Positions 8,413 to 16,260 of a DNA stretch of 64,000 nucleotides are shown here, in pieces. Source of the DNA: Chryseobacterium herbae (GTDB lineage: Bacteria > Bacteroidota > Bacteroidia > Flavobacteriales > Weeksellaceae); contig NZ_JAOAMU010000008.1 of the NCBI RefSeq assembly GCF_025154075.1, forward strand, positions 204,964-268,963. Direction: 5' to 3'. Made by a program: the position numbers and the translations under genes. The notes under the pieces are model-generated. The model had not been told where the DNA came from and made no database searches. It saw nothing but the letters and a program-made list of their open reading frames with translations. The first letter of the stretch is position 1, and every line of letters starts with the position of its first letter.

Positions 8413-9110
8413 ACCATTTTTTGATTTAACGACTCCAAAACATCTTTATAAGCAGCATATTTAATGCAGATCCCCAAAGGTATAGAAAACAGGATTCCTA
8501 TTCCGCATGCAATAATTCCAAGCTGGGATATGAAGCCTACTACAATGGAGAATAAAAGGATCATAAAAAAGTTTTTCTTGGCAATTTTCCAGGAAAGTCT
8601 GTATGCTTCTCTTACGCTTGTGATTCTGTACAGCGAGATCAAAGGCTGTATAAAATACATGGATATAGAAAGAATCATAATAAATATCATGATCATCATC
8701 ATCCACAATCCCATTCCACCTGCCAATAAAGCTGCCCCGGCATCTGATACCTGTCCGCCTTCAGTGTCAGCAGCAATCAAAAATGGAACCAGCGTAAATT
8801 GTATCGGAATCATTGCCACAATACATATGGCGAAAATAAGCAGAAACAATTTCAGATACACTACGAAATCCGTAAAGTCGAAAATATCTCCTGCTGAAAC
8901 CTGCTGACCTTCATCTACTTTTTTGCAGATCTTATAGAAGTTCCCCAATCCAAGAATACCACAGAAAGGGATAAAGCTGATGACAAATAAGAGTAGCGTA
9001 GCCACTATGAACCCACCAATATCTTTTTTGAATAAATCTGTTCCCTGGGATACATATTTCCCGATATTAAAATCATATTCTTTTACATTAAGTCCTTCTA
9101 AATTCTTCAT
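8409..9110 (-). CDS. Polytopic membrane protein of unknown function (glycerophosphoryl-diester-like TM family)
   Basis: A 233-residue membrane protein with five or six hydrophobic segments (for example FIVATLLLFVISFIPFCGIL near residue 35 and MMMIMIFIMILSISMYFI near 136). After a short soluble start it shows the repeated pattern RITSVREAYRLSWKIAKKNF (about 168-187), a helix-loop also present in the membrane proteins at 54737 and 55547 of this window. No catalytic motif is visible. It lies between the sigma-54 activator (9 nt) and lptE (4-nt overlap), so it belongs to the same operon, perhaps serving envelope homeostasis; that last point is inference. Confidence 0.75.
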   Translation of the reverse strand: MKNLEGLNVKEYDFNIGKYVSQGTDLFKKDIGGFIVATLLLFVISFIPFCGILGLGNFYKICKKVDEGQQVSAGDIFDFTDFVVYLKLFLLIFAICIVAMIPIQFTLVPFLIAADTEGGQVSDAGAALLAGGMGLWMMMIMIFIMILSISMYFIQPLISLYRITSVREAYRLSWKIAKKNFFMILLFSIVVGFISQLGIIACGIGILFSIPLGICIKYAAYKDVLESLNQKMV

Positions 9111-9119
9111 TCCTGTTAA

Positions 9120-10406
9120 TTAGTCTTCTAAGTTATATTGTTTTATTTTTCTGTATAATGTTCTCTGTGAAATGCCAAGCTCGTCCGCCGCTCTGTTTCT
9201 GCGCCCTTTATGCTTCTCTAACGCTTTGATAATTAAATCTTTTTCATTATTCTGAAGCGATAAAGATTCCGGTCTGTTCTCTTCTATTTCTATCTCTTCA
9301 ATATCTTCGTAGCTGTCATCAGCATTTGACATAATAGTTGGTGAAGACTGTACCACCGGCGATTTATCTTCGAAATACAGCAGTGAATTCTGTGCTACAG
9401 GCTGGCTTTGTTCCGCAGAATAAATCCTGTTGATCAGGTTTTTTTCCTGATTGCTCAGATCAGCTGTTCCTTTGTTTTTGATCAGTTCTGAAGTTAGCGA
9501 TTTTAAATCATTAAGATCACTTCTCATATCGAAGAGAATTTTATACATGATCTCTCTTTCGCTTCCGAAATCACTCTGCTTCTGAGCGTTCTGATTATTA
9601 ACCACCATAGGAAGGTGGGTTTCCATAGGAATATATTCAGCGAGTTTCTCCACTGTTATTTCGCGGTTTCTTTCCACCACGGTCATCTGCTCTACCAGAT
9701 TTCTTAACTGACGGATGTTTCCCGGGAACGTATAATTTTCAATATAATGAACGGCACCAGGTTCAAGCTCCAGTTCCGGCATTCTGTATTTTTCTGCAAA
9801 ATCTATAGAAAACTTCCTGAACAGTAAGTGAATATCTCCTTTTCTTTCTCTCAAAGGAGGCATATCGATCTGAACGGTATTTAAACGATAGAATAAATCT
9901 TCACGGAATCTTCCGTCGTGAATGGCCTTCATCATATTGACGTTGGTAGCTGCCACAATTCTCACATTGGTTTTCTGAACCTGTGAAGAACCTACTTTCA
10001 TAAATTCACCGCTTTCTAAAACTCTCAAAAGACGAACCTGGGTCTGAAGGGGAAGTTCTCCCACCTCATCTAAGAATATGGTTCCACCGTCTGCCACTTC
10101 AAAATATCCTTTTCTTGTGGCTGTAGCTCCGGTAAATGCACCTTTTTCGTGCCCAAAGAGCTCAGAATCTATGGTTCCTTCCGGAATGGCTCCACAGTTG
10201 ACTACGATATAGGGTTGATGCTTTCTTTTAGATTCTGAATGGATGATTTTCGGAATAAATTCTTTCCCTACCCCACTTTCTCCAATCACCAGAACTGAAA
10301 TATCTGTGGGTGCCACCTGAATTGATTTTTCCAGGGCCCTGTTCAGTGCAGGAAAGTTTCCGATGATTCCAAAGCGGTTTTTTATGTTTTGTAAGTCGTT
10401 GCTCAT
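9120..10406 (-). CDS. Sigma-54-dependent transcriptional activator (bEBP) without receiver domain
   Basis: AAA+ enhancer-binding protein that remodels sigma-54 RNA polymerase. Of its 428 residues, about 10-245 form the AAA+ domain: Walker A GESGVGKE, the sigma-54 contact loop GAFTGA, Walker B GGTIFLDEVGEL and the arginine-finger region FREDLFYRLNTVQIDMPPLRER. A variable linker follows (about 270-380), then a C-terminal Fis-type helix-turn-helix (GRRNRAADELGISQRTLYRKIKQ). There is no N-terminal receiver, GAF or PAS domain, so activity is probably set by its amount or by other partners. It lies in the miaB-lptE operon, its usual flavobacterial place. Confidence 0.92.
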   Translation of the reverse strand: MSNDLQNIKNRFGIIGNFPALNRALEKSIQVAPTDISVLVIGESGVGKEFIPKIIHSESKRKHQPYIVVNCGAIPEGTIDSELFGHEKGAFTGATATRKGYFEVADGGTIFLDEVGELPLQTQVRLLRVLESGEFMKVGSSQVQKTNVRIVAATNVNMMKAIHDGRFREDLFYRLNTVQIDMPPLRERKGDIHLLFRKFSIDFAEKYRMPELELEPGAVHYIENYTFPGNIRQLRNLVEQMTVVERNREITVEKLAEYIPMETHLPMVVNNQNAQKQSDFGSEREIMYKILFDMRSDLNDLKSLTSELIKNKGTADLSNQEKNLINRIYSAEQSQPVAQNSLLYFEDKSPVVQSSPTIMSNADDSYEDIEEIEIEENRPESLSLQNNEKDLIIKALEKHKGRRNRAADELGISQRTLYRKIKQYNLED

Positions 10407-10439
10407 AAGTAAATTTTTGATTATTGATTTAATAATAAT

Positions 10440-11243
10440 CTACAGGGCCTCAATCTGTTTCCTGTAGACTTTGTTAAAGTGATGAGTGTAGACATCTTTC
10501 ATGGTCTTACCTTCATCATAAGTCCCTAATGCTAAGGTTTTTAAATCCAAATAATCTTTGTTTCTGATCTTAGAAACTTTACTTTTAAAATATATATTCT
10601 CCGCAAAGTCGTATTCTTTGCTCTGTTTTTCGAAATTTTCTGAAGCTTTGTCGTATCTGCCCAACTCGAAATAGGTCACTCCCAGCTGGTAATGGTCATA
10701 CATTCCTTTGAAGTAGCCTTTTGATACCAGCGCTTTTTCAATAATCGCGGCAGCTTTTTCTTTCTGCCCCAAAGCACTGTAAGCCATGGCTTTCACCACT
10801 TCCAGGTGATAATCTCCGTTTAAAGATCTTCCTAAGTCCTCGGGATAGTATTTTTTTAATGCTTCTAAATCCTGAACAGCTCCGTTGTAATCGCGCAGGA
10901 ACTGGAATTTACACCAGCCTCTGTAGCCCAGGTGCATTTTAGGATCTACGGCAACAGCTTTATCAATAAGAATTTTCCAGGTTACAAAATCTCCGTTCTT
11001 AAGATATGGAACGGCTTTTTCCATATATGAATTAGAGAAATCGGGGCACAATCCGATGGCTTTATCAAAAGCTTCCTGAGATTCTCTGCTGCCCTGTCTG
11101 TCTGAAGCCCAGTTGTATAACTCACAAGCTTTTTTGCAGTTCTCACCCCCTACTGCGTTACAGTTGACCTGCGCAATAGTATTGGTGTAAACGATAAGCA
11201 TCAAAAAGCTAAGGTAATACCTCTGAAACTTTTCCATTTTCAA
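10440..11243 (-). CDS. Periplasmic tetratricopeptide-repeat protein
   Basis: A 267-residue protein with a signal peptide (YYLSFLMLIVYTNTIAQ, cleavage near residue 25) followed by TPR units covering about residues 45-240, such as ESQEAFDKAIGLCPDFSNSY, YNGAVQDLEALKKYYPEDLG and LGVTYFELGRYDKASENFEK. Several Cys residues lie near the mature N-terminus (CNAVGGENCKKACELYNW). Its start overlaps the 3' end of the upstream lipoprotein gene by 35 nt in a different frame. The function is unknown; TPR repeats suggest a scaffold role in the periplasm. Confidence 0.78.
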   Translation of the reverse strand: MKMEKFQRYYLSFLMLIVYTNTIAQVNCNAVGGENCKKACELYNWASDRQGSRESQEAFDKAIGLCPDFSNSYMEKAVPYLKNGDFVTWKILIDKAVAVDPKMHLGYRGWCKFQFLRDYNGAVQDLEALKKYYPEDLGRSLNGDYHLEVVKAMAYSALGQKEKAAAIIEKALVSKGYFKGMYDHYQLGVTYFELGRYDKASENFEKQSKEYDFAENIYFKSKVSKIRNKDYLDLKTLALGTYDEGKTMKDVYTHHFNKVYRKQIEAL

Positions 11244-11721
11244 TTTTATAGGTTAAATACTGATAATAGCCTACTTTAAAACCTTTTATCTCTTTCGGAA
11301 TCCAGCCGTCCAGAGATTTTGTAAACCTCAGCAAACGGTCTCCCAGTTCTTTATCTAAAACTGTTTCTTTAAGTTCCGCATTCATTTGCTGAACTCTGAA
11401 CAGTCCTGTTTTTCCTTCACAATTTACTAAAAATCTTACGGTAATATAACCGTTCGTTTTAGTTTCGGAAGATATTTTTTCTTTTTCAAGTTTTTCTGTA
11501 ATGGCGATTTTCTCTCCTTTATAGTCAAACTCTTTTGATCCCTGATAATACTGAAGATGAATCAGCTTTTCCGTGGTGCATCTTTTAAATGCAGGATCAT
11601 CCAGTTTTTCATCAAATTCAATATCTCCAACGGTTAAAGGATATTTGCTCACGCTTTTTTCGGTCTGACATGATATCAGCACAAAAGAAAATAATGCAAA
11701 AAAACAAACCGCTTTGATCAA
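11209..11721 (-). CDS. Lipoprotein with a TonB-C-like domain
   Basis: A 170-residue lipoprotein: the signal ends in LFSFVLISC (Cys at 18). The mature part resembles TonB C-terminal modules of Bacteroidota (YITVRFLVNCEGKTGLFRVQQMNAE, then LLRFTKSLDGWIPKEIKG, where the usual end is a W-x-P motif followed by a strand). It has no transmembrane anchor other than the lipid, so it is not a standard TonB. It follows miaB by 9 nt and overlaps the TPR gene by 35 nt. The assignment to the TonB-C fold is by pattern only. Confidence 0.65.
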   Translation of the reverse strand: MIKAVCFFALFSFVLISCQTEKSVSKYPLTVGDIEFDEKLDDPAFKRCTTEKLIHLQYYQGSKEFDYKGEKIAITEKLEKEKISSETKTNGYITVRFLVNCEGKTGLFRVQQMNAELKETVLDKELGDRLLRFTKSLDGWIPKEIKGFKVGYYQYLTYKIENGKVSEVLP

Positions 11722-11730
11722 GATCTTAAA

Positions 11731-13167
11731 TTATTCTGCTGTTCTCCCTAAAAGTGTGCCCTGTGTATTGTCATAAACAAAAACGTCCACAATGTCACCT
11801 ATTTTCTGTCCTTCCAGCACATCAAATACGCAAACCGCGTTCTGCGAATTTCTTCCTTTCCACTGGTTTTCATTTTTTCTGGACGTTCCTTCAATCAGAA
11901 TCTGGTGCGTTCTTCCTACGTAAGTTTCCATTCTTTTTCTGGATAACTCGCGTTGAAGTTCAATCACTTCATTCAGACGTTTCTGCTTTACTTCAAATGG
12001 AATATTATCCTCCATCTTTTTATGCGCAGGCGTTCCTGGTCTTTCTGAGTACGCGAACATATAACCGTAGTCATATTCCACTTCCTTCATAAGACTTAAG
12101 GTATCCTGGTGATCTTCTTCCGATTCATTACAGAAACCGATGATCATATCCTGAGAAAAAGAAATATCCGGAACAATCTCCTTGGCTTTTCTTATTAAAT
12201 CTAAATATTCCTCGCGGGTATGCTGTCTGTTCATCGCAAGAAGCATATTGTTGCTTCCGCTCTGCACAGGAAGATGAACGTATTTACAGATATTGTCGTG
12301 TTTTGCAATCATTCTGAATACATCCAGACTCATATCCTGAGGATTGGAAGTAGAGAATCTGACTCTCATTTCAGGAACGGCTTTAGCTACTAAATCAAGC
12401 AACTGAGCAAAATCAACTGCCGTGGCCTTCTGCATTTCAGAAGCTTTAACGAAGTCCTTCTTGGGACCTCCTCCATACCATAAGTAAGAGTCTACGTTCT
12501 GACCTAAAAGGGTAATTTCTTTATATCCGTTATCTAAAAGATTTTTACATTCTTCAATGATAGAGTGCGGATCACGGCTTCGTTCTCTTCCTCTGGTAAA
12601 CGGAACCACACAGAATGTGCACATATTATCACATCCTCTGGTAATGGTTACAAATGCGGTAACTCCGTTTCCGCCTAAACGGACCGGGTTGATATCTGCG
12701 TACGTTTCTTCTTTTGAAAGGATCACATTGATGGCATCTCTTCCGTCTTCCGTTTCCTTAAGCAGGTTCGGAAGGTCTCTGTACGCATCAGGGCCTACTA
12801 CAAGATCTACCAACTGCTCTTCTTCTAAGAATTTGGTTTTCAGTCGTTCTGCCATGCATCCTAAAACACCAACCGTCATGCCTGGCTTTTCCTTCTTCAG
12901 TCTTTTGAACTGAGCAAGGCGCATTCTTACGGTCTGCTCCGCTTTTTCACGGATAGAACAGGTATTTAAAAGGATAAGGTCTGCTTCTTCTACTTTCAGC
13001 GTGGTATTGTACCCCTGCTCATTAAGAATAGATGCAACAATCTCAGAATCAGAAAAATTCATCTGACAGCCGTAGCTTTCCAGAAAGAGCTTTTTAGAAT
13101 TCTCAGGACGTTCAGCGATGGCAAAAGCTTCTCCCTGTTTTGTTTCGTCTATATATTTTTCCTGCAC
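11731..13167 (-). CDS. miaB: tRNA-2-methylthio-N6-dimethylallyladenosine synthase
   Basis: Radical SAM methylthiotransferase that converts i6A37 to ms2i6A37 in tRNAs reading UNN codons. In order: the UPF0004 domain with its cluster cysteines (ESYGCQMNFSDSE, LLNTCSIREKAEQ, VLGCMAERLK), the radical SAM triad CDNMCTFC, and a C-terminal TRAM domain (YVGRTHQILIEG to the end). I choose the GTG at 13167, giving 478 residues. The upstream ATG at 13251 lies inside a TATCTTTG -7 box, so a message from that promoter could not include it. miaB heads the operon. MiaE, which hydroxylates the MiaB product, is encoded at 40492. Confidence 0.93.
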   Translation of the reverse strand: MQEKYIDETKQGEAFAIAERPENSKKLFLESYGCQMNFSDSEIVASILNEQGYNTTLKVEEADLILLNTCSIREKAEQTVRMRLAQFKRLKKEKPGMTVGVLGCMAERLKTKFLEEEQLVDLVVGPDAYRDLPNLLKETEDGRDAINVILSKEETYADINPVRLGGNGVTAFVTITRGCDNMCTFCVVPFTRGRERSRDPHSIIEECKNLLDNGYKEITLLGQNVDSYLWYGGGPKKDFVKASEMQKATAVDFAQLLDLVAKAVPEMRVRFSTSNPQDMSLDVFRMIAKHDNICKYVHLPVQSGSNNMLLAMNRQHTREEYLDLIRKAKEIVPDISFSQDMIIGFCNESEEDHQDTLSLMKEVEYDYGYMFAYSERPGTPAHKKMEDNIPFEVKQKRLNEVIELQRELSRKRMETYVGRTHQILIEGTSRKNENQWKGRNSQNAVCVFDVLEGQKIGDIVDVFVYDNTQGTLLGRTAE

Positions 13168-13248
13168 AATGATCAATTTAAGTTCAATGTTTAAGAGGTA
13201 AAGTTCAGTCTTGATCCATGAATTTTCACTCCTAAACAGATTAGTCTG

Positions 13249-13256
13249 CAAAGATA
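13249..13256 (-). promoter_or_regulatory. -7 promoter box of the miaB operon
   Basis: Minus strand TATCTTTG followed by CA fits TAnnTTTG. It predicts a transcript starting near 13242, which rules out the longest possible miaB start and supports the GTG at 13167. A clear -33 TTTG at the right distance is not seen. Confidence 0.55.
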
Positions 13257-13284
13257 CAAAATATTGTGACAGAATGGCAGGAGA

Positions 13285-14013
13285 TTATTTCGGAGGATGG
13301 AAAGTCATCGGAAGTGTATAAAAGGACTCTACAGGCTCTCCGTTTCTTTTTGCAGGAGTCCACCTTTTCTTTCGCATTCTTTTAATACCATCCAGTATCC
13401 TTTGGTCAAATTCGGAATTTCCTGAAGATTCTTTCAGTTGTACATTCTCCATTTCTCCTTCATTGCTAACGACAAAAGTTACCACGAGCTTAAAAGGCTT
13501 GTTCCACACAAAATCACTGATATCAATCTGCCTTGCCACTTCTGCTCTAAAACTGCTCATTCCTCCCGGCATTTCCAGGATTGTTGCAATGTCCTGTGTA
13601 GTATATCCATCTTTATATCTATTGAACATAATATCAGGTGAAATAAGAAAACTTGTTACTGCCGGTTTTTTTATTCCATTAATAACTGCAGGTTTCCATT
13701 TGTTCATGTACTCCAGAACTTTTACTCCCAATTCGAAAGCACATTTATTGTTGGATGCGGCTGATGAATTATCTATCCCATATTTTACAGAGGCATCTTC
13801 GTATACAACTAACTTAAGATTATACGACTCATTCTTGTCTTTGCAAGGTTTCAATCTTTTATCTATAAGTATTTGGTGAAAGTCACGATAAAACTGTACT
13901 TCTCCACCATCGTAGGAATCCATCCCTTTTGGATAATCTACTGCCGCTTCCTGCCCTGATAATTTCAAAGAGAATACAGTCAGCAATAAAAACAGTATTC
14001 TAATCATGATCAT
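13285..14013 (-). CDS. Energy transducer TonB-like protein, two TonB-C-like halves
   Basis: A 242-residue exported protein (signal MIMIRILFLLLTVFSLKLSG). Two TonB-C-like modules follow: residues about 35-130, ending in MNKWKPAVINGIKK, and about 145-242 with PGGMSSFRAEVARQ, LVVTFVVSNEGEMENVQL and the terminal KKRWTPAKRNGEPVESFYTLPMTF. The W-x-P-A-x-x-x-G-x-P pattern near the C-terminus is diagnostic of Bacteroidota TonB-C domains. There is no proline-rich spanning region. Its start overlaps the next upstream paralogue by 14 nt. It is the last of three tandem related genes and probably arose by internal duplication. Confidence 0.75.
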   Translation of the reverse strand: MIMIRILFLLLTVFSLKLSGQEAAVDYPKGMDSYDGGEVQFYRDFHQILIDKRLKPCKDKNESYNLKLVVYEDASVKYGIDNSSAASNNKCAFELGVKVLEYMNKWKPAVINGIKKPAVTSFLISPDIMFNRYKDGYTTQDIATILEMPGGMSSFRAEVARQIDISDFVWNKPFKLVVTFVVSNEGEMENVQLKESSGNSEFDQRILDGIKRMRKKRWTPAKRNGEPVESFYTLPMTFHPPK

Positions 14014-14413
14014 ATCCGTTGGTGCTAAAATTAACCTTCACCATAATTTTAGAATCTACAGGTGTATTTTCTTTCATGGCCGGCTTCCATTTTCCTTTGA
14101 TCTTTTTCATCGCATACTTTACGTCATCTATAAACATTTCACTGTTTTTGATTTTGGGAAGAACATCCAGACGGTTCATTTTACCATCCGCAGCAATATT
14201 GATCACAAAAGTTACTTTTCCGTTGATGGCATAGCTCTGGGCATCTACATACGCATGAAGCATGTCCATGAATTGCTTACGGAAAGCTTCATCACCGCCC
14301 GGAAATTCTGCTTTCTGAGTATATGATGGTGTTACTTCAACCTGCGGTGTCTGTTGAGAGAAGCCTTTAATTCCAATGAACAATAAAGGCAGTAATAAAA
14401 GGTATTTTTTCAT
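14000..14413 (-). CDS. Short TonB-C-domain exported protein
   Basis: A 137-residue protein: signal peptide (MKKYLLLLPLLFIGIKGFS, then QQTPQ) followed by a single TonB-C-like module. Key elements are EFPGGDEAFRKQFMDML, the strand GKVTFVINIAADGKMNRLDV and the end KIKGKWKPAMKENTPVDSK. It lacks the N-terminal transmembrane anchor and Pro-rich linker of a working TonB, so periplasmic binding rather than energy transduction is likely (inference). Middle gene of a three-gene operon (8 nt gap upstream, 14 nt overlap downstream). Confidence 0.75.
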   Translation of the reverse strand: MKKYLLLLPLLFIGIKGFSQQTPQVEVTPSYTQKAEFPGGDEAFRKQFMDMLHAYVDAQSYAINGKVTFVINIAADGKMNRLDVLPKIKNSEMFIDDVKYAMKKIKGKWKPAMKENTPVDSKIMVKVNFSTNGYDHD

Positions 14414-14422
14414 CCGATTGGT

Positions 14423-14908
14423 TTAGAGATCTGTGGCTATTGAGGAGAAACTCATTTTAAGTTTGATTTGGGAAGAAACGGGCTGCCGGTTGCATGAAGC
14501 AGGTACCCAGCTTTTTTTGATACGTCTCACCACATATTTCATATCGTCAAAAAAGTAGGTGCTGTTGGACACTTTAGGACTTCCTTCAATATGGGTTACT
14601 TTTCCGGTCTGATCTACGGTAAGGGTGAAGGTAAAATCTCCGTTCAGAACATAAAAATCTGAATTCAGATAATCATACATGAATTTTCGCAGTGTTTCTT
14701 TGTAAACCGCGACACCGCCTTCAAATGCGGCAGGTTTAAAATCATTACAGTTTTTCACGGCAACCTGCAAAAGAGGTTCCTTGATATCTATTTTCAAGAG
14801 GTTTTTGTTGATCTCCGTGATCGGATTATCATCTCTGTCTTCAACGTCCTGCTGGGCCAATGCAAAATTGGCAACAAGGAGTGCTATAAATAATGTAAAA
14901 GCTTTCAT
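14423..14908 (-). CDS. TonB-C-domain exported protein, first of the tandem set
   Basis: A 161-residue exported protein with signal peptide MKAFTLFIALLVANFALA and a TonB-C-like module: AFEGGVAVYKETLRKFMYD, the strand GDFTFTLTVDQTGKVTHIEG and the end RRIKKSWVPASCNRQPVSSQ. It shares the FFDDMKY/FIDDVKY block with the next gene, so the two are recent paralogues. A TAACTTTG box 27-34 nt before the ATG gives a plausible promoter for the three-gene set. Substrate or partner receptor unknown. Confidence 0.75.
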   Translation of the reverse strand: MKAFTLFIALLVANFALAQQDVEDRDDNPITEINKNLLKIDIKEPLLQVAVKNCNDFKPAAFEGGVAVYKETLRKFMYDYLNSDFYVLNGDFTFTLTVDQTGKVTHIEGSPKVSNSTYFFDDMKYVVRRIKKSWVPASCNRQPVSSQIKLKMSFSSIATDL

Positions 14909-14934
14909 AGAACCATATTCATTGGTTATTAATA

Positions 14935-14942
14935 CAAAGTTA
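14935..14942 (-). promoter_or_regulatory. -7 promoter box of the TonB-like operon
   Basis: TAACTTTG on the minus strand matches TAnnTTTG, 27 nt before the ATG. No clear -33 TTTG is seen, so confidence is moderate. Confidence 0.45.
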
Positions 14943-14971
14943 ATTATTTAAATGCTTTACTAAAAAGAAAA

Positions 14972-14995
14972 ACTTCAGGCTTTCACCTGAAGTTG
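14972..14995 (-). terminator. Rho-independent terminator after the MFS gene
   Basis: Arms AACTTCAGG and CCTGAAGTT pair perfectly over 9 bp with a 6-nt loop; on the minus strand a T-rich tract follows. It ends the poxB-MFS transcript. Confidence 0.75.
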
Positions 14996-15015
14996 ATTAT
15001 TTATTTAAATTTCTT

Positions 15016-16260
15016 TTAAGCATTCAAAGCTTGCGTCTGTGCTTTGCTTCCCGTTTCTTTTAACATGAATGAAATCAAAACAGCCAATACAATTCCTGCG
15101 ATCCAGAACAATATGGAATACTGAAAATGCAGAGCTCCTGATGAAGCTTCCAGACTTTTCCCGAACCACATACTGAATAGCGGACTCACCAATGTCGTCA
15201 CTCCAAAAGTGATAAAATTAATAGCACCGGTGGCACTTCCTTTCACATAATCCGGATTGGCCTCTTTAATGATAGAATACGGAATCATTGCTGCTCCGGA
15301 ACCAAGCCCGAAAATAAACATGCTGATCTTTGCCGGATACAATTCAGGAAAGTAGATCAACTGCAGAAAGCTTAAGATCATCAAAATTGCCCCACCAATC
15401 AGGACAGGCTTCCTTCTTCCTATTTTATCTGTAATAAATCCTAAAAGCGGACATCCGAATACCCAACCAAAAGCTACCATAGCACTTGTAATAGCAGCAT
15501 CATGAAATACAAATCCTTTATCTTTTTCAAAGAAAGCAACGCCCCAGGTCATGGCAAATATCGTTGTTGGTGCAAACAGAAGCCCTGAAATAATGCCGCA
15601 CAGCCAGGATTGAGGGTTTTTAAAAACGATTTTATACGGTTCTAAATATCCTACTTTTTTAACCGTTTCCCCAGACTGTACTTCAGACTGTTTTTCGCCG
15701 GGAATGACCAGAAACAGACCGAATGCTGTAATCACGGTAATAATCCCTGTCCAAAGCCAGAAAGTATCGATATTAATCCCTTCTTCTACCCATGGTCCTA
15801 CAACAAATTGCCCGGCAGTTCCACCCAGCATTCCGATGCATTGTGTAAATCCAACAGCCGTTGCCAGAGATTTAGAAGAAAAACCTTTGCTTGCCAGATA
15901 GACACATCCCGGAAACGCAAAAGCACATCCCGCTCCCTGAAGTAGCCTTCCTGCTACACCACCTGAATAGGCAGATGCTAGAAAAAGCAGACAGCCGATT
16001 CCCAGGATTAAAGCTCCGGCAAAAAGAGATCTTTTCCCTCCGAATTTATCCAGAGCTATTCCCGCAATCAGGCTACAGGTAGAATAGGTATAATAATAGG
16101 TTCCGATCAGGCTGACCAGCTTCAGCTCTGTTGTACTGAAATTGCTGACCAGTTCCGGAATCATCACTGCCGGCGCTGAACGGACCACATAATCCAGAAA
16201 ATAAAACACCAGCCCGAATAGCCAGGCGATGATATAGAATCTTTTTAAGGAGGCATTCAT
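15016..16260 (-). CDS. MFS transporter paired with the pyruvate oxidase gene
   Basis: A 414-residue 12-TM major facilitator. The N-terminal half has FYFLDYVVRSAPAVMIPEL in TM1, the loop motif IALDKFGGKRSLFAGA (the family G-x-x-x-D-x-x-G-x-R box) and GRLLQGAGCAFAFPG; the second half repeats the loop as GFITDKIGRRKPVLIGG. This version resembles anion or sugar-phosphate porters, but the substrate cannot be read from the sequence. The start codon shares one base with the poxB stop (TAATG), so the two are translationally coupled, suggesting transport of a related organic acid; that is inference. Confidence 0.85.
   Translation of the reverse strand: MNASLKRFYIIAWLFGLVFYFLDYVVRSAPAVMIPELVSNFSTTELKLVSLIGTYYYTYSTCSLIAGIALDKFGGKRSLFAGALILGIGCLLFLASAYSGGVAGRLLQGAGCAFAFPGCVYLASKGFSSKSLATAVGFTQCIGMLGGTAGQFVVGPWVEEGINIDTFWLWTGIITVITAFGLFLVIPGEKQSEVQSGETVKKVGYLEPYKIVFKNPQSWLCGIISGLLFAPTTIFAMTWGVAFFEKDKGFVFHDAAITSAMVAFGWVFGCPLLGFITDKIGRRKPVLIGGAILMILSFLQLIYFPELYPAKISMFIFGLGSGAAMIPYSIIKEANPDYVKGSATGAINFITFGVTTLVSPLFSMWFGKSLEASSGALHFQYSILFWIAGIVLAVLISFMLKETGSKAQTQALNA

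Noticed and set aside
13168..13251. Longer miaB N-terminus (28 extra codons)
   Set aside because: A TAnnTTTG -7 box overlaps its ATG, and the added residues do not belong to the UPF0004 domain.
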